A stretch of 62,898 bases of DNA from Candidatus Puniceispirillum sp. (GCA_013822015.1 PNJU01000004.1:92685-155582), one strand, 5' to 3'; counted from the stretch's first letter, positions 46,689-57,317 are shown. Notes: generated from the letters alone by a model not told the origin. Numbers and translations: made by a program.

Positions 46689-47495
46689 TTAGTGGATTTG
46701 GATGTCCGCACGACGATTTTTTGTGCTTGCACGCTCGTTCACTTCACCAGCGCCAACGGCAACAACACGCTTTGCGTCAACGCCCATCTTCACGAGAACG
46801 TCACGAATGGCGGATGCGCGGTTTTGGGAAAGAAGCAGGTTGTGCTTACGTCCACCAACACCGTCCGCGTGACCTGTGACTTGAACAGTGCGAAGAGGCA
46901 TGTTCTTAGCAACGCGTGCCACCTCAGACAAGGTGTGCATGGACGCGTTGGAGACAACGGAGCTGTTCATCTCAAAGTGGATTGAGAATGTTGGTGCTTC
47001 GTTTTGGATGGACTTCTCAAGGTGCGTCAGCGCGTTTTGGAAACCAGACCAGCACTTGGCGGAGATGTCACAGTTGCCATCATCGGCTTCTTCAACGGCA
47101 CAGTCATACATGACCTGTGCGCGCGCAGCGATATCGGGAGAAATGACACGGCCGTTGTTATCAAGGGCAAATGTCAGGCGCTCGCGGCCATCAAGGAAGC
47201 GAGGCATGTCTTTTTCAGGGATATCCCAATGTTGTGGGTTTTCTGGAAGCACATTGAGGCCAGTTGTTGCTTGGATACCCTTAACAGCAAAGTGCGTGGC
47301 GCCAATTTGATCGTTGTAGACATTGCTTTCACGCTTGGCGAGCATCTCGTACTCTTTCGCCAAGTGGTTTGCAAAAGGCATACCATCCAGACGCGCACTG
47401 TCGAGCTCGTCGATGTAGTAGCCAGCGCAACCGGAAAGGGCCACAGCAGCTGCTACTGTTACCACGTGAAGATGCCAATATCTCTTTTGTTCCAT
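46689..47495 (-). CDS. OmpA family peptidoglycan-binding lipoprotein
   Basis: A 268-aa protein from the ATG at 47495. The lipobox LSGC (about Cys 23) follows a hydrophobic stretch. The middle region (GYYIDELDSARLDGMPFANH onward) is specific. The C-terminal OmpA domain covers about 160-268: THLEKSIQNEAPTFSIHFEM, VQVTGHADGVGGRKHNLLLS, NRASAIRDVLVKMGVDAKRV and NRRADIQIH, with the diaminopimelate-binding Asp and Arg in place. It probably tethers the outer membrane to the cell wall. A strong terminator follows. Confidence 0.93.
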   Translation of the reverse strand: MEQKRYWHLHVVTVAAAVALSGCAGYYIDELDSARLDGMPFANHLAKEYEMLAKRESNVYNDQIGATHFAVKGIQATTGLNVLPENPQHWDIPEKDMPRFLDGRERLTFALDNNGRVISPDIAARAQVMYDCAVEEADDGNCDISAKCWSGFQNALTHLEKSIQNEAPTFSIHFEMNSSVVSNASMHTLSEVARVAKNMPLRTVQVTGHADGVGGRKHNLLLSQNRASAIRDVLVKMGVDAKRVVAVGAGEVNERASTKNRRADIQIH

Positions 47496-47809
47496 AGTGT
47501 TATCACTCCCTTTTTTCTTATAAAGCACATGCCCATCGAGCGTCTAAAGCTACTCAGGCCACGCTTAAGTATACGCGTATCAAAATGAAAGATCTATCCC
47601 CGATATTCTTTTTTCCTGTTATTTCAACAAACAGTTTAAATAAGTGCCAAACGATCGTTAGAAAAAAAGGTTGGGATGACTGACTTCAAAATAAAAAACA
47701 TACCAAGCCCATGGCCTGGGTTTTATGATGCTTTGCGTGGCGGCTCACTGCCAAGAATGGGGGCGCAACCTTAGAGACTTCGCGGGTTCCACGCGCGCCA
47801 GCGTCTTCT
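47496..47809. other. Intergenic gap with no visible gene
   Basis: About 310 bases between two minus-strand genes. The left part (47496-47660) is AT-rich and should contain the OmpA-family promoter. A 77-codon minus-strand frame at 47686-47919 lacks a ribosome site and overlaps the GGDEF gene out of frame, so I do not accept it. No tRNA was seen. Confidence 0.45.
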
Positions 47810-48760
47810 TTAACGGAAGCGGCGCCTTTGGGCCTCGTCTTTGGGCTCTGGAACGCTTTGAAGGCTTTCCCCGTAAGGCGTAATAGCGATCCCAATTCCT
47901 TTTTGATTTTGGTGATCAAAAAGGTACTGCTCCGTTTGGCGCATGACGTCTTCAGCGCTCAGGGCGCGCTCAGGAAACACAAGACCTGCGGCCGACAGGG
48001 TTACCTCAACGGGCCCTGTCTTGGTTGCAAGGGGCAAGTTTTTGACGGACTTAAGGAGGCGATCTGCTGTGCGCACAACGCCCCACCGATCACAGTCCTG
48101 GAGCACCATGCCAAGGCAGCTGCCACTGGTGCGCCCAATCATGTCATTGAACCGGATCTCGTGACGCAAGCGCTCACCGGCTCCCTTAAAGATCTCTAGA
48201 AGTGTCTCATAACCATACTTGGCCGCAAGATAGGTGAGACGGTCAAGGCTGATGACGGCGTAAGCGCCGGGCAGACCTGAATAGGAGGCTTGCTCAAGGA
48301 CAGACGCGAGGTTTTCAAACAAAACTTCTTTGCTGGGGAAGCCTGTGAGGGGGTCGTATCCGCCCAGCGGCTGTTGGCTTTGTGCGTGGGTGTCCGCGTC
48401 TTCATCCAAAAAGCGCACGTTGCCTTGTAAGGTTTTAGGCTCATCCCCATCAAAGGCGATTTGACCTTCTTCGCGCACCAGGGTTTTTTGAAAGCTTGGC
48501 AGGCTCAGCGCGTACTGGCACACATAGGCGTGATCCTTGGAGGTGCGCGCCTCAGCCAGTGCTTTCATACGAATGTCGAGGGCGTGGGGGCTCAAAAGAT
48601 TGAGATAAGCGCCCCCCGTGACAAGGGACGCTTCTGGGCTGATGAGGCGGCTGAGGTGCTCAGACCAGGAAATGCGATCACTCTGGAGATGCCACTCAAA
48701 GGCAATTTCTCCATAAATTTTCAGCAAATCAAGCGGTTGCAGCTTTCTCGCCTGTTCCAT
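47810..48760 (-). CDS. PAS-like plus degenerate GGDEF domain protein
   Basis: A 316-aa cytoplasmic protein. Residues 1-125 look like a PAS sensor (KIYGEIAFEWHLQSDRISWS, LLSPHALDIRMKALAEAR). Residues 133-290 align with a diguanylate cyclase: GGYDPLTGFPSKEVLFENLA, AVISLDRLTYLAAKYGYETL, RLRHEIRFNDMIGR and the C-terminal VTLSAAGLVFPERALSAEDV. The signature loop reads RTSGSCLGMVL where an active enzyme has R-x-GGDEF, so the metal and nucleotide residues are gone. Catalysis is therefore unlikely; a sensing or scaffold role is inferred. It lies downstream of gatB by 88 bp. Confidence 0.82.
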   Translation of the reverse strand: MEQARKLQPLDLLKIYGEIAFEWHLQSDRISWSEHLSRLISPEASLVTGGAYLNLLSPHALDIRMKALAEARTSKDHAYVCQYALSLPSFQKTLVREEGQIAFDGDEPKTLQGNVRFLDEDADTHAQSQQPLGGYDPLTGFPSKEVLFENLASVLEQASYSGLPGAYAVISLDRLTYLAAKYGYETLLEIFKGAGERLRHEIRFNDMIGRTSGSCLGMVLQDCDRWGVVRTADRLLKSVKNLPLATKTGPVEVTLSAAGLVFPERALSAEDVMRQTEQYLFDHQNQKGIGIAITPYGESLQSVPEPKDEAQRRRFR

Positions 48761-48848
48761 AACAGCTCTCCCATTTTTGAGTTGTGGTACTATCGTACAC
48801 CTTCATTGTACCGCGGGGAAGCTTTCGAAGTTATTAACAAATTTTTCC

Positions 48849-50339
48849 TTAGGCATTGTTTAACTTTGAAAGGAGGACCTCGTTCACCAGAGCTGGGTTG
48901 GCTTTGCCGGCCATTTGCTTCATGACCTGCCCCACAAAGAACCCAAAAAGTTTATCTTTGCCCGAACGGTAGTCCGCAACCATCTGGGGATTTGCCTCCA
49001 TGATGGCGTCAATAACACCTTCAATGGCGGACGGGTCACTGACTTGCTGCAGTCCCTTATCTTCCACGATTTTTGACGGAGAACCACCGGTTTCCCACAT
49101 GATCGCAAAGACGTCCTTGGCAATTTTGCCCGAGATGACGTCCTTAGTGATGAGGCCCACAAGTTCTGCCAGAGCCTCAGGCGACACACGGGAGGCCCCG
49201 ATCTCAAGGCTTTCTCGGTTGAGGGCCCCGAAGAGCTCCGTAATGGTCCAGTTGGCCAGCATCTTGCACGCAGACGCCTCCTGGGTGCCAAGGGCTGCAA
49301 GGGCCGCTTCAAAAAAGTCTGAGATTTCGCCTTCGCTGGTCAATACACCCGCGTCATAGGGGGCAATGCCAAGGCTTTCCACAAAGCGGTTTTTCTTGGC
49401 GTCGGGCAGCTCGGGAAGGCCCTTAGCGATCTCGTCCACAAAGGCCTGGGTCAAGACCAGAGGCGGCAAATCAGGATCGGGGAAATACCGATAGTCGTGG
49501 GCGTCTTCCTTGGAGCGCATGGAGCGGGTCACACCTTTGGCAGCGTCAAAAAGACGTGTTTCTTGAACAATTTGACCGCCGTCTTCCAAAATTTCGCGCT
49601 GTCTTGAGATTTCATAGAGAATGGCTTGTCCCATGAAGCGTACGGAGTTCACATTCTTGATCTCAGCGCGGGTTCCCAGCTCCTGGCCTGGCTTGCGCAG
49701 GGAGATGTTGATGTCGGCGCGCATGGAGCCTTGCTCCATGTTGCCGTCACACGTGCCAAGGCAGCGTAGCAGTGCGCGCAGCTTTTTCACATACGCTTGG
49801 GCTTCCTCTGCGCAGCGCATGTCGGGCCTGCTAACGATTTCCATGAGGGCAATGCCCGAACGGTTCAGGTCAATGTGGCTTTTGGCAGGGTGCTGGTCAT
49901 GGATGCTTTTGCCCGCGTCCTGCTCTAAGTGTAACCGCTCAATGCCCACACGCTTTGGGTTGCCGTTGGTGTCTTCAATATCCAAGTGCCCCTCGCCTAC
50001 GATGGGGTGATAAAGCTGGGAGATTTGATATCCTTGGGGCAGGTCCGCGTAAAAATAATTCTTACGGTCAAAGACAGAGAAAAGATTGATCTGGGCGCCA
50101 AGGCCAAGGCCCGTGCGCACGGCTTGCTCAACGCAGAACATGTTCACAACGGGCAGCATGCCGGGCAGGGCCGCGTCCACGAGGCTCACCTGGCTGTTGG
50201 GCAGGGCGCCAAACTGGGTGGAGGCGCCGGAAAAGAGCTTGGACTCGGACACAACCTGTGCGTGGACTTCAAGGCCGATGACCACTTCCCAAGGACCGGC
50301 TGCGTTCATGTGGGCGGCTGAAAAGGTGTTTGCGGACAT
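48849..50339 (-). CDS. gatB: Asp-tRNA(Asn)/Glu-tRNA(Gln) amidotransferase subunit B
   Basis: A 496-aa Gat[61 protein letters not shown] and [14 protein letters not shown] are the kinase/cradle motifs. The C-terminal YqeY-like domain ends [20 protein letters not shown]. With GatC and GatA it amidates mischarged tRNA. It lies 2 bp after gatA. Confidence 0.98.
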   Translation of the reverse strand: MSANTFSAAHMNAAGPWEVVIGLEVHAQVVSESKLFSGASTQFGALPNSQVSLVDAALPGMLPVVNMFCVEQAVRTGLGLGAQINLFSVFDRKNYFYADLPQGYQISQLYHPIVGEGHLDIEDTNGNPKRVGIERLHLEQDAGKSIHDQHPAKSHIDLNRSGIALMEIVSRPDMRCAEEAQAYVKKLRALLRCLGTCDGNMEQGSMRADINISLRKPGQELGTRAEIKNVNSVRFMGQAILYEISRQREILEDGGQIVQETRLFDAAKGVTRSMRSKEDAHDYRYFPDPDLPPLVLTQAFVDEIAKGLPELPDAKKNRFVESLGIAPYDAGVLTSEGEISDFFEAALAALGTQEASACKMLANWTITELFGALNRESLEIGASRVSPEALAELVGLITKDVISGKIAKDVFAIMWETGGSPSKIVEDKGLQQVSDPSAIEGVIDAIMEANPQMVADYRSGKDKLFGFFVGQVMKQMAGKANPALVNEVLLSKLNNA

Positions 50340-50341
50340 GG

Positions 50342-51808
50342 TTATTCTCCTTGGGGAAACACGAAATTGGCGGCGCGCTCGATGGCAAGCCCTGCGCGCA
50401 GGACCACACTATCACCGAAGGCGGGTCCAATAATTTGAAGCCCCAGGGGCAAGCCTTCCTTACTTAAACCCGCGGGCACAGAGATGGCGGGAAGCCCTGC
50501 GATGTTGGCCGGCACCGTCAGCACATCGTTCATGTACATACTGATGGGATCCTTGGGCTCTTCACCAAAGGCAAAGCTGGGGGTGGGGGTTGTGGGCGCC
50601 AAGATCACATCAACGTTTTCAAAAACACCGCGGAATTCGTCGGAAATGACGCGCCTGACCCTTTGGGCCTTGCGGTAATATGCGTCATAAAAACCGGCGG
50701 ACAGGACGTAGGTGCCCATGAGCACGCGCCGCGTGACCTCGTCGCCAAAACCTGCGGCACGGGTGTTTTCATACATCTCATCAAGGGTTGCTCCTTCGAC
50801 GCGCAAGCCGTAGCGCACACCGTCATAGCGCGCAAGGTTGGAAGACGCCTCCGCCGGCGCCAATACATAATAGGCGGGCAGGGCGTATTTTGTGTGGGGG
50901 AGGGAAACCTCTACGCACGTTGCGCCTTGCTCCACAAGCCACGCGCGCCCCTTTTCCCACAGCGCCACGATGTCGGCGCCAAGGCCTTCCACCTGGTACT
51001 CGCGGGGAATGCCCACGCGCAGGCCCTTGAGAGGGGTCTCAAGCTCTCCCACAAAGTCGGGCACAGGGCGGTTCAAAGACGTGGCGTCCTTGGGATCATG
51101 TCCTGCGGTGATTTGAAGCATAAGGGCTGCGTCCCCAACGGTGCGTGTGAGGGGACCTGCTTGATCAAGGGAGGAGGCAAAGGCCACCATGCCGTAGCGA
51201 GAGCAAAGGCCGTAGGTGGGCTTCATACCCACGATGCCGCAAAAGGCAGCGGGCTGACGGATGGAGCCACCGGTGTCAGATCCTGTCGCCATAAGGGCCG
51301 AGCGCGCGGCAACGGCGGCAGCCGACCCGCCCGAAGATCCCCCAGGCACAAAGCGGCGCGTATCTCCAGGAAGCGTGACGGGGCTTAAGACTGGGCCAAA
51401 AGCACTGGTCATGTTGGCCGAGCCCATGGCGAACTCGTCCATGTTGGTCTTGCCCAGCATGACGGCGCCCGCATCCCACAGCTTTTGGGTGACGGTGGAT
51501 TCATATTTTGGCTTGTAACCCTCAAGGATTTTCGAGCACGCCGTGGTGGGGATGTCCCTGGTACAAAAAAGATCTTTCACTGCTACGGGGATACCGTCCA
51601 GCTTCAAGGCTTCTTGCTTTTGAAGGCGCGCGTCTGAGCGGTCTGCGGCCGCCAGCGCAATGTCAGGGGTTTCAAGAACGTAGGCGTTGAGGGCTTTTGT
51701 CGCCTCCATGCGCGCAAGGTAGCTTGTGACAACTTCGCGGCACGTGAAATCTTTCTTGGCGTAGCCTTTTGTGAGGTCCGTCAGGGAGAGGGTTGTAAAA
51801 TCTGTCAT
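50342..51808 (-). CDS. gatA: Asp-tRNA(Asn)/Glu-tRNA(Gln) amidotransferase subunit A
   Basis: A 488-aa amidase-signature enzyme. The triad Lys is in [10 protein letters not shown], and the cis-Ser and Ser are in [20 protein letters not shown] and [20 protein letters not shown]. It releases ammonia from glutamine for transfer through the GatCAB tunnel. It lies 4 bp after gatC and directly before gatB. Confidence 0.98.
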   Translation of the reverse strand: MTDFTTLSLTDLTKGYAKKDFTCREVVTSYLARMEATKALNAYVLETPDIALAAADRSDARLQKQEALKLDGIPVAVKDLFCTRDIPTTACSKILEGYKPKYESTVTQKLWDAGAVMLGKTNMDEFAMGSANMTSAFGPVLSPVTLPGDTRRFVPGGSSGGSAAAVAARSALMATGSDTGGSIRQPAAFCGIVGMKPTYGLCSRYGMVAFASSLDQAGPLTRTVGDAALMLQITAGHDPKDATSLNRPVPDFVGELETPLKGLRVGIPREYQVEGLGADIVALWEKGRAWLVEQGATCVEVSLPHTKYALPAYYVLAPAEASSNLARYDGVRYGLRVEGATLDEMYENTRAAGFGDEVTRRVLMGTYVLSAGFYDAYYRKAQRVRRVISDEFRGVFENVDVILAPTTPTPSFAFGEEPKDPISMYMNDVLTVPANIAGLPAISVPAGLSKEGLPLGLQIIGPAFGDSVVLRAGLAIERAANFVFPQGE

Positions 51809-51812
51809 GGGA

Positions 51813-52094
51813 TTAGCCTACCATCTTGGGGACAACAAACATGTCCAGTTCTTTTTCAGGCGCGTTGGCCAGGATGTCATTCACCATGGGGGGGCACGTG
51901 ACGACGTCTTCACGCACGGGGCTCGTCTCCAAGTGCACACTGAACATGGGCTCAACGTTTGTTGTCTCCACCTCATCCAGCATGGACACCCACTTGAGGA
52001 TACCCGTCAGGCGTTCCTGAAGGATTGGCAAATCCTTGTCGTCTAAATGGATACGGGCCAGGCGCGCGACCTTGGCCACGGTTTGTGCGTCCAT
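51813..52094 (-). CDS. gatC: Asp-tRNA(Asn)/Glu-tRNA(Gln) amidotransferase subunit C
   Basis: A 93-aa GatC, starting [20 protein letters not shown] and ending with [20 protein letters not shown] (the belt that wraps GatA). An upstream in-frame extension to 52196 adds 34 non-conserved residues and is not needed; an AAGGAGA site precedes the ATG at 52094. It is the first gene of gatC-gatA-gatB. Confidence 0.95.
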   Translation of the reverse strand: MDAQTVAKVARLARIHLDDKDLPILQERLTGILKWVSMLDEVETTNVEPMFSVHLETSPVREDVVTCPPMVNDILANAPEKELDMFVVPKMVG

Positions 52095-52255
52095 GGGGCT
52101 TGTCTCCTTATAAAGTGTCATTAACTTAATCCCGATTAAGATAAGCGTCCCACCAGATTTTGCAAGGGGTTTGAGGGCGTGTGGGATTTGACCCATGGGC
52201 TCTTGTGATTTATAACCCTTTTGTCACAAGGGCTCTGATACAAAAGAATACGTTG

Positions 52256-55200
52256 ATGCAGTTTAAGCTTACTCTTCTCATATCTGTGGCGTCTTTGATT
52301 TTCCCAGGGATGGGACGCTGTGTCTCCCAAGAATCCATAGAGGAGGCGTCTTTGCCCCCCGCAAGGAAGGCGCTTCTGGATCCCTTTTCTTTCCAAGATC
52401 ATGGGGTCCTGTCCCATTACCTCGCGCAAATTGAGGACGACAAACTTACCGCCTTGAAGGTGCTCCTGGAGGGGGGAAGCGCTCACTTAGCATGTCAGAT
52501 TGTGGACCTGGCGGCCTCACTGACCTGTGAGAAACTTGCCTTTGCGGCGCAGATTAAAATGGCAGGGCAGTGGCGCGCCGATGCGCTCAAAGTGGTGCAG
52601 GAGATGGCGCTCGAGAAAATGCCCCTGGTGGCGCGGCTCCTTGTTGGGGCAAAGGACGCCGAGGCTTATGGGATTTTGAAAAATGCTAACTCTTTGTCCT
52701 GTGGTCAGCTTCAATTTATTTTGAACGAGGATTTCGAACCGGCACACCGCGCGGGGGCTCTAAGGGTGGCACACAAGTTGACGCCAACTGACGTTGAGGC
52801 CCTTAAAAAGCTCATGAACGGGGCGGGCGTGTATGAGGCCGAGGCCATTGCCAGGTGCTCGGTGGACCGCGACCCCAAGGAGCTCGCCTTTGTGATCGAG
52901 GCGGACTTTGAGCCTGGTGTGAGGGCTGCGGTCCTTGATGTGGTAGGGCAGCTCACAAAGGATAAAATCGCCCCCCTTAAAAGACTCCTGGAAGGCGTGG
53001 GCAGCGGGTGGTACAGGGATATTGTCGCGGCAGCAGCGCCCTTATCGGTGGCGCAAATGACTTTTGTGATGGGGGCAAATTTTGAGGACGTGCACCGCGC
53101 CGCCGCCCTGCAGGTCGCGCCCCACCTCACAGATGAGAAAGTCGCCCTCATCAAACGCCTTATAGAAGGTGTGGACAGCTTCACAGCCACCTTTATTATC
53201 AAAGCGGCGGGGCCCCTTTCGCCGGAGCACATTCAGTTTGTAATAGCCAAGGATTTTCCCATCAAACACCGGGAGGCGGCTCTTGAAACTGCTCAGAACC
53301 TGGAGGACACCAGGATTCTCCCCCTTAAAAAACTCTTGGAGGGCACACAGTATGACCTTGCCAAGGAAATTGCCCAGGCAGCCTCGCTTCTTTCCCCGGA
53401 GCGGATGACCTTTGTTTCCAAGGCGGACTTCGAGACCAAGCATAGGGCCGCAGCCCTTGAGGTGGCGGGCCAGCTCACGCAAGATAAGATTGTTCCTCTC
53501 AAAAAACTCCTTGAAGGGGTGAGTGCGTTTTGGAGTAAGCAGGTTTGCCAAGCGGCGGCCCCCCTTGAGGCGGGCGTTTTGACCCTGGTGGCGGAAGGTG
53601 ACTTTGATCCCAGTCACAGGGCCCTCATTTTGCCATTTGCCGGCGCGCTGTCACGTGACAAATACGTGCCCCTTAAAAAGCTCCTGAAGGATGCAAATGT
53701 GGACAGGATCGTGACCTCTATCACCAAAGGCGTGGTTGCGCACTCTCTTGAAGAGCTTAAACGTGTGGAAGAGGCTGGCTTTGAAGCACGTTACAGACCC
53801 CTTGCCCTGGATCTTTCGCCCCATCTAACCCTTAAGAAAATCGCGCTTCTTAAGGAGCTCTTTGAGGGTGCTGGATCGTCCAACACCGTCGAGGCTATCT
53901 TGAGGGCGGGTGCTGAACGCTCGCCTGGTGAGCTTACCTTTGTAAAGAAGGCGGAGTTTGACGTGGAGCACCGCGCGGCGGTGCTGGGCGCCGTGCATCA
54001 GTTGAGTGCAGACCATGTGGGTCCCCTCAAAGCGCTTTTGGAGGGCGCAGACTTTGTGGAGGCTCGTAAAATTGTGGGGGCGGCCGCGCATCTGGCGCCC
54101 TCTCAGTTAGATATGATCGCTGGGGGCGACTTTAAGGTTTCCCACAGGTTTGCGGTCCTTGAGAACGCTTCCGCCTTAACCGAGGAACGCGTGGGTCCCC
54201 TCAAAAAGCTCCTGGAGGGCACCGATGATTTCGTGGCCCAGGATATTTGTAGGGCGGCGACGGAACGCACCGTGGAGGAAATGGCATTTATCGCAGAGGC
54301 GGAATTTGCCCCGAGCCTGCGCGCCTATGCCCTCCTCTTTGTCCGGCAATTGACCCAGGAAAAAATTCCTCCCCTTAAAAAGCTGCTTGAGGATCTCAGG
54401 CTTGACCAGGCCCTTTCCTTATTCCAAGTGGGCGCCCCCTTGGCCCCCGAGAGACTCACCTATGTGAGGGACGCGAAGTTTGCTCCCAGTCACCGCGTGG
54501 CGGCCCTGCAAGTGGCGCCTTTCTTGCATGACGCGCAGGTGAGTGTTTTGAAAACCTTCCTGGAGCGGGGCGATCTGAGCGACTATCAGCAGAACTTTAT
54601 CATTGCCATGACGGCCCTGGGGGAGTCCCATTATTTCACCTATCTTGAAGCGTTCATGAAAGATGTGCCACCCAAGGTGGTAAGCGCTCTGGTCTTTGCC
54701 TGCGCTGGACACGGGGAGGACGCTTTGAAGAGAGTCCTTAATAGTCCCCCCAAAAGGCGCGCTAAATTTTTGAACTATCTTCCACGCACCGACGGGTGGC
54801 TTTTTGACCATGCGGGGCAGTCCCAGGCCGTTGATGACGAGGTGATTATCCCAGAGCTCGCCAAGCGTCTTGGGGCGCGCCCCCACGAGATGCTCGCCCT
54901 TTTTGAGGAGCGCTTGGGAGGCGCTGACCGGGAGGTGCTCACACGCATATGCGATTTTATTTTGCGTGCAAAGGATGGTTTTAGGGACTTTAACTTTACA
55001 CGCCTGGGGTGGAGCGAAGATCATCCCGTGGTTCAAAACGCCATCGCCAAACAAATTGTCTTGGCACAGGACATTACAGATCCCAAGAATCCTTGGTATA
55101 TCTGGCGTCAGATGCTCAATAAGCGCGCGCTTCCCGTGGATTTTGACGCTGTCACACCAGAGCCAAAGATTGTGGCGGGCAAGCGTGTGTCCATAAACCC

Positions 55201-56221
55201 TGCCGCTATTGCTCGCTTTGCGAGCGGCTTTGCCATTGAGGAGGCGAGCGTACCCGACCTTGAAGCCAATGTACTGGAGCGCCTTGTGAACCGCCTCGAG
55301 GGACGCATGACCCCTCAGATGGCCCTTGAAATTGAAGGCATGCAGAGCCCCCCCATCTCCTTTAATGTGCTTAAGGTGCGCACCCTTGGGACGCAAGGAC
55401 ATTCATTCCTCACGAGCCTCATGCACGCGAAAAAGACCGATTTTTACGGCGCGAAACTCAGGTGTTTACTAACCCACCTCATGACCTTTGATGACACGGT
55501 CAACGCGCCCCATCAACTTTCCCCACGAGAGGCGCGTCTTGTGCATCTTCTGACAAACCTGCGCGAGTGTGACACGGGACAGGCAGGTGATCTGGAGGAG
55601 CTCTATAACGCCCTGCCTGAGAAGGCAAAATACACAGCAAGATCAGACATCTTTGATTGGGAGAATATTACCCCCAGCCAGCGTTTGGGCTACGCGTTCC
55701 TTATGCGCACCGCCGGGGAGGGGGTGCGTGAGGTTTTAGGCCAGGACAACGTGCTCATGCGCCGCATATGCGGCGTGCCAGAAAAAGGGACGGGTCCAGA
55801 CGGAAAACCCTTGAAAATCGAACAGCTTGTTCACCAGGCGAAGTATCTTATAAACTTCATTGGCCGCGATCTTGGGGTGCCCCACGTGGACTCCTTCCCT
55901 CACGATGCCGGGCTTTATTATCAGCAGATGCTGCGCTTTGACAAGGCACCTCTCATCAAGATGTACTACGCCTACGCTTGGGAAGAGGGGCGTATGCTGT
56001 CCTTTTTCCGCCACAAAATTAACGAGACTTTGAAATCACCCGCCACAGATGGCCTTTTCAAGGGGCTGGACAGCCTGCGCCCCTTGAGCATGGCCAGTGC
56101 CCAGATGTGGGACGTAAATCTAGACGGGCGTACGCGCATCACGGACCAAGGCCTTGTGGCGCTTCTTGTGCAAGCAGGCATTTTGCGAGAAAGCACAAAC
56201 GCCTTGCCCTGGGGGCGCTAA
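52256..56221 (+). CDS. Secreted giant helical-repeat protein (~13 units of ~58 aa; 1321 aa)
   Basis: The ATG at 52256 opens a signal peptide (MQFKLTLLISVASLIFPGMG). Residues ~50-800 are about 13 tandem units of ~58 aa. The consensus is T-x-x-K-(I/V)-x-PLKKLLEG, a variable ~8 residues, (I)xxAAxxL, then (L)TFVxxADFE and HRAAALEVAxxL; PLKKLLEG itself recurs in several units and close variants in most. Each unit looks like two or three helices, so a HEAT-like solenoid is likely, but the repeat is not a family I can name. Residues ~840-1321 form a different, non-repetitive domain. The next gene has the same repeat. No catalytic motif was seen. Confidence 0.72.
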   Translation: MQFKLTLLISVASLIFPGMGRCVSQESIEEASLPPARKALLDPFSFQDHGVLSHYLAQIEDDKLTALKVLLEGGSAHLACQIVDLAASLTCEKLAFAAQIKMAGQWRADALKVVQEMALEKMPLVARLLVGAKDAEAYGILKNANSLSCGQLQFILNEDFEPAHRAGALRVAHKLTPTDVEALKKLMNGAGVYEAEAIARCSVDRDPKELAFVIEADFEPGVRAAVLDVVGQLTKDKIAPLKRLLEGVGSGWYRDIVAAAAPLSVAQMTFVMGANFEDVHRAAALQVAPHLTDEKVALIKRLIEGVDSFTATFIIKAAGPLSPEHIQFVIAKDFPIKHREAALETAQNLEDTRILPLKKLLEGTQYDLAKEIAQAASLLSPERMTFVSKADFETKHRAAALEVAGQLTQDKIVPLKKLLEGVSAFWSKQVCQAAAPLEAGVLTLVAEGDFDPSHRALILPFAGALSRDKYVPLKKLLKDANVDRIVTSITKGVVAHSLEELKRVEEAGFEARYRPLALDLSPHLTLKKIALLKELFEGAGSSNTVEAILRAGAERSPGELTFVKKAEFDVEHRAAVLGAVHQLSADHVGPLKALLEGADFVEARKIVGAAAHLAPSQLDMIAGGDFKVSHRFAVLENASALTEERVGPLKKLLEGTDDFVAQDICRAATERTVEEMAFIAEAEFAPSLRAYALLFVRQLTQEKIPPLKKLLEDLRLDQALSLFQVGAPLAPERLTYVRDAKFAPSHRVAALQVAPFLHDAQVSVLKTFLERGDLSDYQQNFIIAMTALGESHYFTYLEAFMKDVPPKVVSALVFACAGHGEDALKRVLNSPPKRRAKFLNYLPRTDGWLFDHAGQSQAVDDEVIIPELAKRLGARPHEMLALFEERLGGADREVLTRICDFILRAKDGFRDFNFTRLGWSEDHPVVQNAIAKQIVLAQDITDPKNPWYIWRQMLNKRALPVDFDAVTPEPKIVAGKRVSINPAAIARFASGFAIEEASVPDLEANVLERLVNRLEGRMTPQMALEIEGMQSPPISFNVLKVRTLGTQGHSFLTSLMHAKKTDFYGAKLRCLLTHLMTFDDTVNAPHQLSPREARLVHLLTNLRECDTGQAGDLEELYNALPEKAKYTARSDIFDWENITPSQRLGYAFLMRTAGEGVREVLGQDNVLMRRICGVPEKGTGPDGKPLKIEQLVHQAKYLINFIGRDLGVPHVDSFPHDAGLYYQQMLRFDKAPLIKMYYAYAWEEGRMLSFFRHKINETLKSPATDGLFKGLDSLRPLSMASAQMWDVNLDGRTRITDQGLVALLVQAGILRESTNALPWGR

Positions 56222-56304
56222 AGCATATTCGTACAAATAAATAATTTTTATTTGACATTTTTTTGCTCTCTTGTTACTTGATTTCAGGTTGTTTTTTTGA
56301 AAAA

Positions 56305-57309
56305 ATGATGAAACGTACGTCTTTACTTTTTATGTCAGTGGCTATGCTGACATGTGCTGACCTTGTCCAGGCCTTTCACGGCACTCAGGATGACTCCTCT
56401 GGGACAAGGGTCCGCGGGTCCCAGGTAGGGGTTCTTAACGTCCTCACCCCCCAAACGCGAGCCGTTTTTGAGCGCGCGCTGCCAGGTCTTGAGCAGCGCG
56501 CTGGTCTTGCTACGATCTTTCGCCGGGCCAGTTCCCAAGAAGGTGGGGCCCAGGATTTTGAAGCCCAGCAACGCGCCATGGTCGCCAGTGCCGCCGCGCA
56601 TCTTCTCACACACCTAACCCAGGACCGCGTGCCCTACGCTGCGTTTCTCCTTCAGGGGGTTACGCATGACGGTGACGCCTATGACATTGTCAGGCTTGCG
56701 GCGACTTTGCCCCTGGAGCAACTGCGTCTTGTGCAAGGGGCCGATTTTTTCCCAGACTACCGGGCCAAAACGTTAGAGGTAGCCCAGCACCTCACCCAAG
56801 AGAAGGTGCGCCCCCTCAAAGCCCTTCTTGAAGGGGTCACCGACAGGGGGGACGCGCAGGGTGTGATCGAAAACGGTGCTTCCTTACCGTACTCGGCGCT
56901 GCGCGCCGTGGCGGACGCGGGCTTTGGGGTCCATAACCGCGCTCGGGTGCTGGAGGCGGTTGTGGGGCAAGAGGACGTGACCTTCACCCCGGACCGTGTC
57001 GTTGCCATTGAAGCCCTCCTTGAGAACGTGACGGATTTTTGGATCATCAATGAGCTCATAAGGTCCGGGCTCACCTTGTCTTTAGCCCATGTGAACTTCG
57101 CCCTTGAAACAGGTTGCAGGCCCAACGACCGCACCCATGTCCTTACAACAATCAAAGGGGTGGCCCAGCACCTGACGCCTGAGAAAATACCGTTTATTAA
57201 GGCGCGTCTTACGGGTGTCACAAGTTATCTCGATATCATGGAGATCATCGACGCCGCCGCGCCCTTGCCCCTGGCGCAGCTGAGCCAGGGTGCTGAGTCG
57301 TCAAACTGA
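56305..57309 (+). CDS. Secreted helical-repeat protein, short paralogue (~334 aa)
   Basis: Begins at one of two adjacent ATGs (56305 or 56308) with a signal peptide (MKRTSLLFMSVAMLTCADLV, cut near QAF). After a ~90-aa N-terminal region it has about four units of the ~58-aa repeat seen in the preceding gene: LTQDRVPYAAFLLQGVTHDG, TQEKVRPLKALLEGVTDRGD, TPDRVVAIEALLENVTDFW and TPEKIPFIKARLTGVTSYLD. It stops within the fourth unit, directly after PLPLAQL, where other units continue with a TFV-like strand. It therefore looks like a shortened relative without the large C-terminal domain. Confidence 0.68.
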   Translation: MMKRTSLLFMSVAMLTCADLVQAFHGTQDDSSGTRVRGSQVGVLNVLTPQTRAVFERALPGLEQRAGLATIFRRASSQEGGAQDFEAQQRAMVASAAAHLLTHLTQDRVPYAAFLLQGVTHDGDAYDIVRLAATLPLEQLRLVQGADFFPDYRAKTLEVAQHLTQEKVRPLKALLEGVTDRGDAQGVIENGASLPYSALRAVADAGFGVHNRARVLEAVVGQEDVTFTPDRVVAIEALLENVTDFWIINELIRSGLTLSLAHVNFALETGCRPNDRTHVLTTIKGVAQHLTPEKIPFIKARLTGVTSYLDIMEIIDAAAPLPLAQLSQGAESSN

Positions 57310-57317
57310 TGGCGGCT

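Noticed and set aside
47686..47919. 77-codon minus-strand frame below the GGDEF gene
   Set aside because: Overlaps the GGDEF gene out of frame and has no start signal; composition is that of a shadow frame.
52256..56221. Calling the 58-aa units TPR, Sel1 or ankyrin repeats
   Set aside because: Unit length and consensus do not fit these families; only 'helical, HEAT-like' is supportable.
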